64,000 nucleotides of DNA from Cryphonectria parasitica EP155 (lineage: Eukaryota; Ascomycota; Sordariomycetes; Diaporthales; Cryphonectriaceae), in assembly GCF_011745365.1 (NCBI RefSeq), contig NW_024468914.1:2192001-2256000 (forward strand), written 5' to 3'. This document shows positions 31,994-44,168 of this stretch, piece after piece. Every line of letters begins with the position of its first letter. Positions within the stretch are counted from its first letter, which is position 1. The notes beneath the pieces were generated by a model, which worked only from the letters and a program-made list of their open reading frames with translations, did not search any database and was not told the origin of the DNA. The position numbers and the translations under genes were made by a program.

Positions 31994-33362
31994 GTTGATA
32001 TTTGCTGCAAGCCTGAAATCTGATGCTGCCTTACCGAGTTCCAGAACAAAGACCTACTACTATGGTGGACCATTTTATAGTCAACGCCCAGCGTCAGGAT
32101 CCAGCGATGTGCTGTTGCTCCGTGGTGCGCCATTGTCGACTCTACTGCACCAAGTTGGCAGAGGAGCCATCATCGTGAGCAGCACAGAAGGCCATGGAGG
32201 TTGCATGGATGAAGCGAGGCAGATAATAGGATCAGAGGAGGAAGCATGCAGGGCCGCGGCGATGTCGACAACACAGGCTCCACGTTCCAGATCCTGAGGG
32301 CAGAAACAACATGTCATGCCGGCCTCCCTGCCTGCTTGCGAATCATGACGTGTCGACAGAGGTTAAGTGGTGTGTTTCATCTTGTGTGTGTTAGAATAGT
32401 CTTGTAGTGTGTTGACCGACATCCGAATATCCCCCAGCCCCCTCCTCCCATCCCATGCTGGATCTAGCCTCTAGCCTTACGGTCAGCCAGCTTCGTTGTG
32501 AGGTGTCATGCAGTGTATGAAGGAGCTGAAGTCCCCACGGGCTCATGGGACCCTGGCTTGGAGGGCCCAGTCGGGAAGGACAGCATCGCATTCCGTGGCA
32601 TGTGCAGGGGTGCATGGCTGCATAGCTGCACGGTTGTTGAGCTGTTGGGTTGTTTTGGCAATGCCCGTCCTGCGAGAGGACAGCACCAAAAGACATGAAG
32701 AAGGGGAAGGGGGAAATGTCGGTGACCAGTGGAAGCCCGCAACCCGTCCACCGCCTTCGTCCGCCCGCAAGGGCAGACACTAGTCACCAGCTGAGGCAGG
32801 CACCACCAACAGCCCCGGGCCTCGCTCTGTACAACGTAGCATGGAACCCCCAATTTACCCCTCTTGCCCTCCACGCCCTCGCCAACCCCGCTCGTCCTGT
32901 CCCATCTTATCTTCACGTGACCTGCCTGAAACCTGGCGATTACGCATCACGACATCTGCAGGCTGTGTTGCAAATCTGCGGCTGCTTCCTATAAGGCTTG
33001 TTTTCTTTACTAACGCACATCCTATTTTGGGACTGCCGTTGTGCGCTACCTCCACGACCTGGTATCCTAGATATCGACATCGGGTTCCGACTATCAAATC
33101 ACGACCGAGGAGCAGGGACGGGGAAGAGGCAGACAGAAGCTAATCTGGTCTGATTCCTTCTGGAGGTGGTTGCACACCCTACAAAGATACGACTACCAGA
33201 CAAGGACGTACGAGAAAACTGTATCTTTGTCTTTGCCGGCCCACGAGTGGGTGTGGGGGGCCCATAGAACGTATCCATACGAGGGAAGAAGGGGGGGAAA
33301 CATTCTACTGTATACGTACTCCCTAGGCAGGGTTGTCGCGTCCTCTCATTCTCCCGTTCTGG
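31994..33362. other. Intergenic, no gene supported
   Basis: Overlapping open frames on both strands (32391-32916, 32650-33143) reflect high GC and show no family signature. The last part is the leader of the FAD oxidoreductase gene. Confidence 0.5.
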
Positions 33363-35069
33363 ATGATAAAAATGGCCAGCATGCTGCCTTTAAGAACGGC
33401 GACCATGCCTGCAAGGACCTCCTCCCTTTATGCCAAAGCTGTTGGAGGTCCCCGAGGTTGCACTGCGAGTTACCGCTCCGGATACACACCAAGATCAGCC
33501 ACCACCACTACCACCGCCACCACCATCACCGCTGCCAACAACCTCCTCCATAGGCCATTCTCATCCTCCTCATCGTCATCGTCATCGTCATCGTCGTCAC
33601 CATCACCATCACGATCATCACTAGTACGTGCAGGTGGGGCCAGGATCTCCACTACGACCAACATGGGAACCATCACGCCGCCGCGACAGTTTCACGGCTC
33701 ACAGGGCTGGACGAGGATGTACTCTAGCGACCGCAGGTACGAGGCTGTGGTTGTTGGTGCCGGGGCGGGTGGTATCGGCGTCGTTGGTAACCTGCTCGAC
33801 CTGCAGAAGAAGCCGATATTATGGGTCGACGACGAGTTCGACGGCGGCAGACTGAACAAGCACTACCGTGAGGTACCCTCGTGAGTTTTCCTCCCTTTCT
33901 CACTCATTCCCTTACTCATTCCTTCTCTTGACTGACTTGTCCCTCTCCCTCTCTTTCTTCTTCTTCCCAGAAACACCAAGGTCAAGTTCTTCACCAAATA
34001 TGCAGAAGGGGTCGAGTCGTTCAAGGCGGTCGCCAGGGACACACCAGAGCCCAACGCCATGAGCCATCTCCTCAGCCTGGATCCAGAAAAGACTTGTCAC
34101 ATTGCACAGGCAGCAGACCTATGCCTGATGTTGACCGAAGGCTTGGATGAGAGCAAGGAGGTGTTCAAGCACAAGGGCAGGGTGACCGACGCCTCATGGT
34201 CAAACGTGAGTTCTCCTCTTTCTGACCGCGCAAACTCATTCATCTTGTCCAAATCTCAACTTCAAATCGCTGACTCACTTTTTGTTCTCGGATAGTCAAC
34301 CTGGACCGTAACCATCTCACCATCAGACTCCTCCTCTCAGGCCACCCAGGTCGACGCCAGCCGCCTCATCCTCTGCACCGGCTCCTCGCCGGTCACCGGC
34401 CCCCTACCCGTCCAGGACCACCACTGCGCCCCTATCCCACTGGACACGGGCCTTTCGCCCACACTTCTCTCCGAGCTGCCCCGCCACGAGAAAGTCCAGG
34501 TCGCCGTCATTGGCGCCTCCCACTCCGCCATTCTCGTCCTGCGCAACCTCTCCAACCTGGCCTCCACCACCCACCCGCACCTGCGCATCAAGTGGTTCAC
34601 CCGCCACCCCCTCCGCTACGCCGAGGAGCGCGACGGCTGGATCCTGCGCGACAACACCGGCCTCAAGGGCGAGGTCGCCACCTGGGCCCGCCAGAACCTC
34701 GAGCCCGAGGTCCTCGCCGCCTCCCCCGTGTCGGCCCACCTGGCGAAAGTCGCCACCACCCGTGACGATGAGGAGGAGACGTACGCGCGTGAGCTAGCTG
34801 ACTGCAACTACGCCTGCCAGGCCATCGGGTACAAGGCCGACCCGCTGCCTGTGCTGCGCGTGGATGGGAAGACGGTGTCGCCCAGGTTCGAGCACGTCAC
34901 GGGGGCCTTCACCGACAAGGAGACAGGCGCGCCGATTCCGGGTCTGTATGGTGCTGGTATCGCGTTTCCCGAGCGCGTGGTTGACCCTGAGGGGAATGTC
35001 GAGTACGCCGTGGGGTTGTTTAAGTTTATGAATTTCTTGAAGAAGGTGGTGCCGACGTGGAAGAGCTAG
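33363..35069 (+). CDS. FAD/NAD(P)-binding oxidoreductase with Ser-rich N-terminal extension
   Basis: Three exons: 33363-33880, 33971-34205, 34296-35069; 508 aa from the ATG at 33363 (an ATG at 33372 or 33663 is also possible). The first about 120 residues are Arg/Ser/Thr-rich with a run of Ser codons (33563-33612) and could be a mitochondrial presequence. Two Rossmann motifs follow: [17 protein letters not shown] for FAD and, near residue 300, [17 protein letters not shown] for a second dinucleotide. A block [10 protein letters not shown] precedes the latter, and [21 protein letters not shown] near the end matches the C-terminal FAD contact of pyridine-nucleotide oxidoreductases. The redox CxxC of thioredoxin reductases is not seen. 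I cannot name the substrate; a similar layout occurs in ill-characterised fungal flavoproteins. Confidence 0.75.
33563..33612 (+). repeat. Trinucleotide (TCA/TCG) tract encoding poly-Ser
   Basis: An imperfect CATCGT/CATCAC repeat inside the first exon of the FAD oxidoreductase gene. It encodes a Ser run near residues 70-85 and is likely variable in length. Confidence 0.8.
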
Positions 35070-36216
35070 GGTGAAATTAGAGGAGGGGGGAGGGGGCTCT
35101 TTTCTGTGTGTCACTTACTCATTGTATCACTTTATTGTAAAGCACACTTTGGCTTAGTGTGGCATGTAATAGGGGAAGGGGAAGGGCCAGGAGGGCAGGA
35201 AGAAAGTCCTTAGAAGAGTGACTTGCATTGACAGCATGGATAGAGTGGCGTGCATTAGACTTGCATCCCTCAAAGAGGAGCATAGACAAAGATCAGCGAC
35301 GTTTACAACGCTTTTCATATTTTATCTACTATTGTTAATCCCGGGTGAAATTGGTTTGCTCCGTCATGTTCGTACCTGTACCGTGGCCCTCATGCGTCCA
35401 CCCAGCCGACCCCGATCAACAGCCCCATCAAGCTGCAACAAGGCTGGCACAAAAAAAAAAAACATTCTACAACTTGTTAGTGACTAAATCATCCCCGATC
35501 GAGGATTAGTATTTCAAAATTTGTAACAGTAAAAAAAGTAAAAGGATGCCTCCATCCCGGATCGAACGAGAGACCTTCGCATTGAACATGGTACAAGTGC
35601 GACGCGCTACCACTACGCCATAGAGGCTTCTCCTATCAGGTTATCAATTTTTAGGCTGAGTAGGGTAGCCTATAGTCTAAACTAGCTTTGGATGACACCC
35701 TTTTTTTTTGCACCTCGCTATAGCTACAAGTATACAAATTTGTAGGTGAGCCTATCTGGCGAATATCAAGCTCTATAGTGACTTCTTCTGGAATGTTATG
35801 AAAGATAGCCAGCTAGTCAAGTGTTCGTGTAGACTGAGCCACTGTCGCGGCAGGAAGTTAATATGATCTCAACCCACTCAATCTTACCTCAGAAAGGTCC
35901 TTGAAGAAAAGGAAGGAAGGGAGAATCATCCCTCTCATATATACATTCCATCATTTCATTTCTAATAGTTACTTCTCAGTCCCAATACTTGGTTGTTCTT
36001 CTGTAAGTGAGTCCCATCGTAGGCTTGATGGACCTCTCACCTGGGCCTTCCCCATTCATCTTGTGGATCTGATATGAATACTTGGTTTTTTTATGGCATG
36101 ACATTCATCCAACAATAGACAGATATTTAATGGTTGAGAACTCCGGTTGGTATCATCAACGAGCAGACAGGAAAAAGCAAAAAAAAGAAGCACCCAAATG
36201 CAAACAGAATACGCCT
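35070..36216. other. Convergent intergenic region holding a tRNA gene
   Basis: It contains tRNA-Thr (35547-35627), an A11 run near 35452 and otherwise AT-rich sequence. No protein gene is seen. Confidence 0.6.
35547..35627 (-). tRNA. tRNA-Thr (anticodon TGT) with 9-nt intron
   Basis: On the minus strand, GCCTCTA pairs with TGGAGGC in the acceptor stem, and the discriminator is A. The anticodon stem is TCGCA/TGCGA, and the T arm is TCTCG-TTCGATC-CGGGA. The anticodon loop is 16 nt. Removing CCATGTTCA between positions 37 and 38 leaves the standard 7-nt loop CTTGTAA with anticodon TGT (Thr, ACA). Mature length is 72 nt. An alternative reading as a CAT anticodon would break the loop geometry. 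Confidence 0.85.
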
Positions 36217-38215
36217 TCAGAAGATGCTTTTGAGGAGCCATATTCCAAGACAAAAACCCACCAACCTCAAAATAATAATCGACCAGTCACTGCTGGCCTC
36301 CTCCTCAGGACTGACAGAAAGCGTACCTTCTGGAACCTCTGTCTTCTCTCCCTCCGCTTCCTCCTGCTCCTGCTCCTCCTCGGGCTCCTCTGACGTCTCG
36401 ACCTCCGTCACAGGATATGCAGCCACAAGAACATTCCCAGACTTGAGCTCCACAATCCCTGTCGACCCGATAACATCTCCAGCCTCATTCAGCGCCGCAG
36501 CCCGCACATGCGTGATATCCTCCGGCATAAGAGGCACCCAGAACTGCGTCTCGAACCCCTCGCGCTCGACAATCTGCATAATCTTGTCGGCACCATTGAG
36601 ATCATCAGGCGAGGAACTCCCCAGCAGGGCCCAGCGCCGCACCTCAGTGGCACCGTTCCAGCTCACCCAGACATCCACATCATCGTGCTCCTCGCCCCGC
36701 CGTGCCGCGATATCAGGTGGCCAGTACGGCGCGCCCATCCAGTCGAGCCGGAAGGCACGATAGTTATCCAGCCCTTGGTCGCGATCCGGCCAGATGCGCC
36801 AGGGCCCAAATTGCACGTCAAACACGCACGTGCCGTCCGGCGTGTGCTCTGTAAAGGAAGGGTTCCGCCCCCAGCCCACAAAGACGTTGCCGTTGTCGAG
36901 AACCTGCACGCTGCCCTGGCTGACGCTGGCCAGGCCCGACGGGTGCAGGTATTCCTGCAACAGCTGGACCGTCTTTTGCTCGCCGTCTGCGTCGAGGCGG
37001 ATGTGGATGCCGCGGGAGCAGAGCCCCGGCACGCAGTCTGTGTAGCCCGTCACTTTGAGGTCGCTGTCGATGACGTGGTTGTCGAAGATGGTCATTTCTT
37101 TCTCGTCGGTGCCTGGGTAGAAGACGGCGTGGTGCTGCCAGGCCATGGTCAGGAAGGGCGAGGTGAAGTTTTTGCCTTCGGGGTAGGGGAGCTCGAGGAA
37201 GTCGTTGGCCTTGCCGCCTAGGGTCCAGAGGATCTGGCCTGTTGTGCCGCTGATCAGGTACACGGCGTGCATGTGGCGGGCTGAGATGAGGTAGTTGCCT
37301 GCTTTGCTCTTTTGTATGCTGTTGATGTGGAAAAAGTCCCAGCTGTGTCCAGAGAGAGGGTGTGTGTTAGAAGACGGAAATGGGCCTTGAAAGCGGCAGA
37401 GAAGGAGGGGAACACCGAGAATACAAGGCTGGCGAAGAAGAAGAAGAAAGAAAGAGAAGAAGAAAAGAAAAGCAAAAGAAGACGTACCCAGACCGGCCAT
37501 TTCCCACAGGCTGGTACGAGTCTCCCATATTAATGTGCTCTGAAGCCCGCCACTGAAACAGGACCTCGTTGGTATCGAGATCGATCTCCTGAAAAATACT
37601 GTCCTTTATATACACCCTCCTAAAGGGCAGTGTGCCCCCCAGAAAAGCGCTCAAGTCCCAGGGGACCAGCTCATACGCCGTCACAAGCGCAGTCCCGTGG
37701 CCCGTCATCTCGAACTCGTGGATGTCGGCCTTCACCCTCAGCTTCTGCGCCGCGACGAGGTATGTCTCCCTATACGTCTGGTCAAAGGCATGCGCATATC
37801 CGTCGCCCAGCCCAATCCCGCTCATGGGCCCGCCGTAGAAGGTCAGGTACGCAGACCCGCGGTCCTCCTGCACGCGCACGTTGAAGCAGGCGTCAAAAGT
37901 GCGGTTGATGTAGACGGCGCTGAGGTCGTCGGTGCGCAGGATCAGAGGGCCCGAGTCCCGGGGCGGCGAGGCGACGCCCGAGTTATGCCCGTCGTGTCGG
38001 AGGAAGATGTGTGATCCTCTTAGGGACATGGCCGTCCGGTTCCAGATGTTGACCTGGAGCTGCGGCGTCCTGGCGTTGACCGACTTGAAAACATTGTTGG
38101 GGAAGATGCCGAACTCGGCTGCGTTGTAGGCTGTGTAGTTCTCGTGGATCTCGTCTGCTCTTACGAGGGCGGCAAGGTTGAGGAGAAGGAGGAGGACGAG
38201 GGAGAGTGCAAACAT
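36217..38215 (-). CDS. Arylsulfotransferase (ASST)-family membrane/secreted protein
   Basis: Two exons, 38215-37488 and 37342-36217, with intron 37487-37343 (GTACGT...ACACAG); 617 aa. The start at 38215 gives the signal peptide MFALSLVLLLLLNLAALVRA. The junction produces SGWDFFHINSIQKSKAGNYL, and the next block ARHMHAVYLISG is the core of the fungal arylsulfotransferase-type beta-propeller. Further propeller features are QHHAVFYPG, IFDNHV, VLDNGNVFVGWG and ALNEAGDVIGSTGI. Many Asn-glycosylation sequons are present. The tail is acidic (EEPEEEQEQEEAEGE), followed by one C-terminal hydrophobic helix (WSIIILRLVGFCLGIWLL), so the protein may be membrane-anchored with the propeller outside. Bacterial ASST transfers sulfate between phenols; activity of the fungal members is generally unproven, so the function stays open. 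Confidence 0.82.
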
Positions 38216-40195
38216 CTTGGCTCTTATCGGCACTCGGGGAAAATTCCCAACGAGTATCGATAGCGACTCGCTATGGGAAACAAGGCATGAAGGAATAAAG
38301 GAAGAGAGGCAACGGCCAAGATAAGCTTAAGAGAATAGTTGTTGTCTTTTCTTCAGTAATTCAAAATATTTACTCCCTTAGGGTTTTTTCCCGCTTCCTC
38401 CTTTCTAAGTTTTTAGCTCTTTTTCATCCCTCTGTCCCCCTCCCCCCTTTCAAGAGAGAATCTCGCGCACGAGGTTTAAGGGTCTTTGGTCTTTCCCACA
38501 TGGTCTCGGCTATGGGGGCCACTCCTTTCATAATGAGCCTTTCCTCGTTGGTGCAAGGTTTCAAACAGGGTGGGGGACACGTAAGAACGCGTCTAGCTAT
38601 CAAATATGCAAGGCCGATCGCAGCTTGTGTGTGGGTATTGACGTCGTTACAGTACACTACATAATACACACTATATATGGTAGTAGCAAAAACAGTAAGA
38701 AAATGTCCCTTTGCGAGAAGAAACAGGGGTCGGGAGAGACCTCTTTTCAGAATGCCATGCGGTCCCATCCTGTTTATCCACTGGTCAAGAGACCACCCTC
38801 CCCTGATAGGACTGTGGGACTGCCGGAGATCCGGACTTGTTCCTCGGCTGTCGTACGGGTTTCCGAAGTGAGAAAGAAAAGTGGATGTGTTTCCAGTGGC
38901 TCATGCCAAGATCGTTTTCCCCCTATCATACTTTTGTTCCCTTAATCCCTCCCCAGCTCTCCTTCAATGTTCTAACACACTAGATCCCGCCTCGGACCGG
39001 TCCAGCGATAAACCCCCCAAGGTCGTGAAGCTTGCGCAGGCCAAGACTCTGCGTTACATGAGCCGCATTCACATAAAGGGAACTCCTTTCAAGAGGGGAA
39101 TCAGGCTTGGCGACAATTACCCAGGTCAGCAAACGACTGGGTAGGGATGTACTTGATGTTGAATCAGGAGGACAGAAGAAGAAAGACACTGGAGAGACTT
39201 GTGGGGCTTGGACAAGATTAACAGAGTCAGCGGACTTAGGCACTACACACTTCGTATGCCGCGCAAACATTATCGGCTCCAATTAAAAGCATGTGATAAC
39301 CGCAATCCTCATTATGGCATACGTGTCAAGTGGTTAGCTATCCGGCAAAAGTTTGATGCGGCTTTGCGAACTGCTACCAGCTCCTTCTGCCCACTTCGGT
39401 TCAGTCACCTGTGTCAAATCTGTACTCTCATTAGGTAGGAGGCTATAGTTACATACATGGCAAGGCTACAGACGTGTGATATGGATCTCCTCGTTATCCT
39501 TTTGTGGAATACTACAGAACCTCACCGCTAGTCGATCCACTCGATGCACGATTCCAAGATCAGCTTGTCCCGGCTTTCCAACAAGACCCACGACCAATTA
39601 ATAAGAAGTCTAAACTGAGCGGGTCAGACATGAGGCGTTTCCAGTGTAGTATGCTGTATTGGGTGACTAACTTCAGTAGTGCCACGATAAAACAGTGATT
39701 ACTACTGTCCATACTGAAAGACAGAATTCGGTGCTCGTTATAGTCTCTAATTGTTTCGAGGTGAGGTGTAAGTATTTAGTGCTAACAATTACCACTTATT
39801 TCTGTCTGCCAAATTCGCTGAAGACTAGTTTTTTTTTTTTTTTTTCAGTCGATATGCTCAACTGACGCCCTCCTTCCTCGTGTAGTTATAGTCACGAACT
39901 TATGTTACATGTACTTCGACATCATTCCTACACAACCTGGGGCTTATACTACTGAAAAAGAAAGAAAAAAAGCTCTCTTCTTGCTACACTAAATATGTTC
40001 TCAGATGATATATACCTATGTTGCCATTAAATCATTCTGCAAATGCTCGTCACTGGACCATCACTGAAGAATCAAATCATTATTAGGAGCAGCAGAAAGG
40101 AAAAAAAAGAAAACCCGATCTCTTCTGGCTGAGCAAGTACGCAGAATCTCATTTTCCCTCCGCCGATCCAAAAGTCATCCCTTCACAACCCAATT
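38216..40195. other. Intergenic, no gene seen
   Basis: About 2 kb. It holds a T-run near 39831-39845, and small frames at 38625-38945, 39199-39438 and 39504-39698 without resemblance to known proteins. Confidence 0.5.
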
Positions 40196-40672
40196 TCAAA
40201 CCGAAAACTCAAACCAGCCTCCATCCTCACAGCCCCATACGCCACCGCCTCCGCCAGCTGGACTATGACGCCGAGGTTGATAGTGTTGGTCACGATCCCT
40301 CATCATGAGTGCTATCCTGCAGGCCTGTCGGGGAAAGGGGCAGAGGAGGGCATGGGCGAACATGCCTCGGGTGCTGCTGCTTCTGGTGCCACCTGTCAGG
40401 CAGGGCTTGATCTTCTCGATGGCCCTGGATGGGATAGTGAGCAGCAGGGCCCGCTTCGGTAGCAGCCAGAGGGTCGAGGACAGGGCAGGCGACAAAGGAA
40501 AAGGCTCTGCGCGCGCCAGGGCCTCGGCCGTATCTGCTGTCTCGGAGGCGGCGGTCTCTGTGCCGATGAGGATTCTCCCTGTGAAGTGTTACTCTTTGGT
40601 GAGGGTGGCGTAGGTCTGCTGGACGGCGGCGTTGTTGCTTACGCAGGTGAAGATGATATCGGGTTATTAGAG
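40196..40672 (-). pseudogene. Remnant of a 6PGDH/HIBADH-like NAD(P)-dependent dehydrogenase
   Basis: On the minus strand, pieces of the beta-hydroxyacid dehydrogenase family follow in order but in different frames. DIIFTCVSNNAAVQQTYA (from about 40670) ends at an in-frame TAA near 40592. ETADTAEALARA then leads to a frame change, AFSFVACPVLDPLAATEAG (compare the family pattern F-V-D-x-P-V-x-G-x-x-A-A-x-x-G), and a second change gives LLLTIPSRAIEKIKPCL. After more disrupted sequence, VIVQLAEAVAYGAVR resembles the helix before the catalytic-Lys domain end. No start codon, GxGxxG loop or complete C-terminal domain is left. This is a decayed partial copy; the family call rests on motif order only. 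Confidence 0.5.
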
Positions 40673-42033
40673 ACCTTCGGAAGTGGTGGGGAATACTCGG
40701 GTGGTGGGTGGCTGAGTCGTGGGCGCAATAGTGGGTGTAGTTGTAGAGGAGGAGGGGTGGTTCAATTGGGTTGGCGTGGGTTGTAAGGGACATGTAGCCA
40801 TCTGTTTTGGGGCGGTCAGCTAAAGGGCTGAGTGATGGAGATGGAAGAGGAGATGTGAGCGTGGTTGCTGGACCTGCATGCTCGATGCTGCCCAGCCCGA
40901 TGCATCTTACAACCGGCCATATGCTATGGTTGATCATTAGTTCAGGATGGTTTTTCGGATCCAGGAAGGGTTTACACACACACACACGCACACACACACA
41001 CACATATATATATATAAGAGAAAATAGAAGAGAGTGTTTGCTGGTGGGAATATATGCAGCGTGAGTTGCGAGCGATCAACCTCAGTCACCACAACAATAA
41101 AATGATCCTTCTAAAGAACCCATGGACAAGCAAAAAATAAAGATGTGAAACAAGCCTCAGCTAGCCGTGGTTGCACTGATTGCACAACAAGTACCATCGA
41201 ATCTATATCTACGGGCCTCGACAACGACGACTACGCACGCTTTCCGCAGAGGATGAGCCTACCCATACCAACACGCAAGTAACGGAGATCGATAAAGCTT
41301 CTATTGAACTCCCTATATCAGTCAGAATTTCCCATAACCACCCTTCAGGAGTGAGTCAGTGCTTGAGTGCAACGTGTCGCTACCAAGCATCTAGTCGCAT
41401 GCTGTGGAGTTTCCGCAGACTATCCGCAAGAAAACCGCCAGGAGGTGACATCAGGACAGCAATTGGACCACCTCCGATAATGTGGCTAAAAAGGATGACT
41501 GCATTTCTCGCATCCTTCGGTTCAACGAAATTGTCAGCTGAAATAGTGACCGAGGGCTTCCCTACAGAGGTGATTGGTTGCAGGACCGTGGAGCGCAATC
41601 TCCGCCGGGCGAGAAGTGCGAAACTTTTTGACCAATGGAATTACAAATTCAAGACGTCACAAGAGAAAATCCAATTGGGTGAAGAAAAGTAAGTTGAAGT
41701 AGAAGAATTTATTTCTGTCTATTCATAGTTTATTCCCACGATGGGAATTAAGAGGCTATACCTCAGCTTTATCGTACCCAACGTCCACGAGATGGGGTAT
41801 CCACGTTTATCTTCGTTCATAAACTTCTTTGCGCCAATGCCCCTAGTGACCAACCCATGGGTATTACAGATTTTTTAGAGAAAAAAAAAAGGGAATCATA
41901 AAACCAACTCCACCCAGAAGAACTCATTCATCCTCCTTATGCTTCGTCGTCGTCTTAGAAAAGATTACAGATACCAAATGCCACCATGCGTAGGTGACAC
42001 CAAGTGTCCGGAGCAAGACCTGATGTTGGAAAT
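40673..42033. other. Intergenic, no gene supported
   Basis: It includes the AC/AT microsatellite at 40974-41016. The plus frame 41180-41692 (170 aa) has no recognised domain and is probably chance. The 3' end of the sugar transporter transcript lies at the right end. Confidence 0.5.
40974..41016. repeat. Compound (AC)n(AT)n microsatellite
   Basis: About 15 AC units with one CG interruption are followed by about six AT units. It lies just upstream of the dehydrogenase remnant. Confidence 0.9.
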
Positions 42034-43892
42034 CTAGGCAGAGCTCTTCTCAATATCCTCGACGGTGTTGTGCTGCATCTTGCCGGTGTGGGCAGACAGG
42101 TCAGCGGCGTAGGTGGTGGTGGGCTTCCAGCCAGCAGATGTGCGAGGAGTCTATGAAAGGAAAAAAACAATTAGCATTCTCATTCTAGAGAAACGAAGGT
42201 AGTAATAGTTGTGGTGTGAGAACTTACAGTCTCCTCCATCATGCGGTCGACCTGCTCCAGGGACAGACCCTTGGTCTCAGGGATGAGGAAGTAGGCGTAG
42301 ACGAATGAGGACAGGCAGAGCGCGCCCCAGACGAAGAAGACGCTGGACTTCATGTTGGCATCGCCCTTGTCGGTGCCCACCATGTAGGGGGTGATGACGG
42401 CGATGATGGTGTTCCACAGCCAGTTGGAGGCGGTCGAGAGAGCCACACCGCGAGAGCGGATGGGGAGAGGGAAGATCTCGCCGATGACGATCCAGGCACC
42501 AGGGCCCCAGGTGGACGCGAAGAAGAAGATGAAGATGGCAATAAAGGCAACCTGGGCGTTCACGGCGCTGATGTTGTCAGCCACAGTGGAGGTACCAACG
42601 GTGTGGGTCTTGTTGAAGCCGACGGTGACACCAATAATGCCGACGATGAACAGGCAGATGGTCATGCCAGCGGAGCCCATGATGAGGATGCTGCGGCGAC
42701 CAAATCTCTCGACGGTCCAGAAGGAGACGGGGGTAGAGCAGACGTTGACGAGGGTGAAGATCAGAGAGATCAGGAAGGAGTTGGAGATGGCGCCGGTGGA
42801 CTGGAGGAAGGGGGTGGAGTAGTAGAAGATGAAGTTGACACCGGTCCACTGCTGCATCATCTGCAGAGAGGTACCCAGGATAGTGCGGCGCAGGTTGGAC
42901 TTGCCGGACCACAGGCTGCCCTTGAAGCAGTTGGCCCACGAGCCGAACCAGGTGGTGTTGGGGATGAGCTGGCGCTCGTACTCCTCGTTGGCGACAATCT
43001 CAGCAAGCTCGACCTGGATGAACTCGGAGTCACGGGGCTGGCCACGGAGACGAGCCAGGGCATCGGTGGCAGCGTCCAGACGACCGCGCTTGACAAAGTA
43101 GCGAGGAGAGTCGGGGAGGAAGAGCAGACCGACACCCAGGACGAAGCCCCAGATGAACTGGATGCCGATGGGAATGCGGTAGGCCTTGGGGTCGCTAAAC
43201 TTCTCGGTGCCGTAGACGATGCAAGCAGCGAGCAGCAGACCGATTGTAATGCAGAACTGGTAGCCGGCGACGAGAGCGCCACGGACCTTGCGAGGGCACT
43301 ACATTCGGAGGGAAGCAAAGTCTTGGTTAGCCAAAGGAACACCTAGATCAGAGGAAAGGACTGGTAGTTGGTCAAAACTCACGATTTCTGACATGTACAG
43401 GATGACAATAGCAGACTCGAAACCGACACCAAGACCGGCAATGAAACGACCAGCAACCATGGTACCGAGAGCTGAGCTGTTGGGAGTGGTGGCAATCTGG
43501 ATAACGACACCGCAGACGTAGATGACGCAGCCAACAATGACGGTCCACTTGCGGCCAATGAACTCAGCCACATCACCAGCGATGAGGGCGCCAAAGAAGG
43601 TACCGGCAGACAGGATAGAGACGATCAGAGACTGGTGGGACGAGGTGAGAGCAGTAGCGGAGGCGCCATCGACGGCCTTATAGAAGGCGGCAGCGCCCTC
43701 CACACCGTTGATGTAACCAGAGTCATAACCGAAGAAGATACCACCGATGGAGGCGAAGGCGCAGATCAGGTAGGCCTTCCAGGTGACAGGGGCCTCGATG
43801 CGCTCGACATCAGTGGTGGTGTGGAGGCCAGCAGCAGTAACGGCAGAGCCGTCGTGCTCATGACCGTACTCGGTCTTTTCCCCAGCAGTCAT
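42034..43892 (-). CDS. HXT-type monosaccharide (hexose) transporter, MFS sugar porter
   Basis: Three exons: 43892-43383, 43298-42228, 42150-42034, all phase 0; 565 aa, normal for the family. Sugar-porter signatures are complete. They include FGYDSGYINGVEG in TM1, AEFIGRKWTVI (the R-G-R-[KR] type loop 2-3 motif), ILYMSEI|CPRKVRGALV across intron 1, FLPDSPRYFVKRGR (PESPR-like), QQWTGVNFIFYYSTPF in TM7, FGRRSILIMG, GPGAWIVIGEIFPLPIRSRG in TM10 and PETKGLSLEQVDRMMEE after TM12. The C-terminal tail holds many Ser/Thr/Lys residues, suited to ubiquitin-dependent turnover. It imports glucose or a related monosaccharide by proton symport at the plasma membrane. Three CTGGGG elements lie 277-333 bp upstream, suggesting carbon-catabolite control by CreA/Cre1. 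Confidence 0.9.
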
Positions 43893-44168
43893 TGCGACCT
43901 TTGGTTTCTATGGGAGGGGTGGTTGTTGCTCGAAGAGAGACGAGGAGGAAGAAGTGTTTAGTAGGAGGAAAGATGGAAGATAGTAGAGAGTGCTGCTGCT
44001 TGTGCCAAGACAGAGACTCTTTTGTGTGTGTTTGTGTGAAGATGGAGGAGGAGGAAGGTAGCGAGATGAAGGACAAACAGATGGGAGAAAAGGGAACACG
44101 ACCGACTTTATGAATCTTTTCACCCTTTCATAGTATTTGGGGGACTGCATTGGCCAGAGGGTTTGGTT

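Noticed and set aside
41180..41692. 170-aa plus frame upstream of the sugar transporter 3' end
   Set aside because: No domain; start lies in low-complexity sequence; a minus frame at 41380-41598 is equally good.
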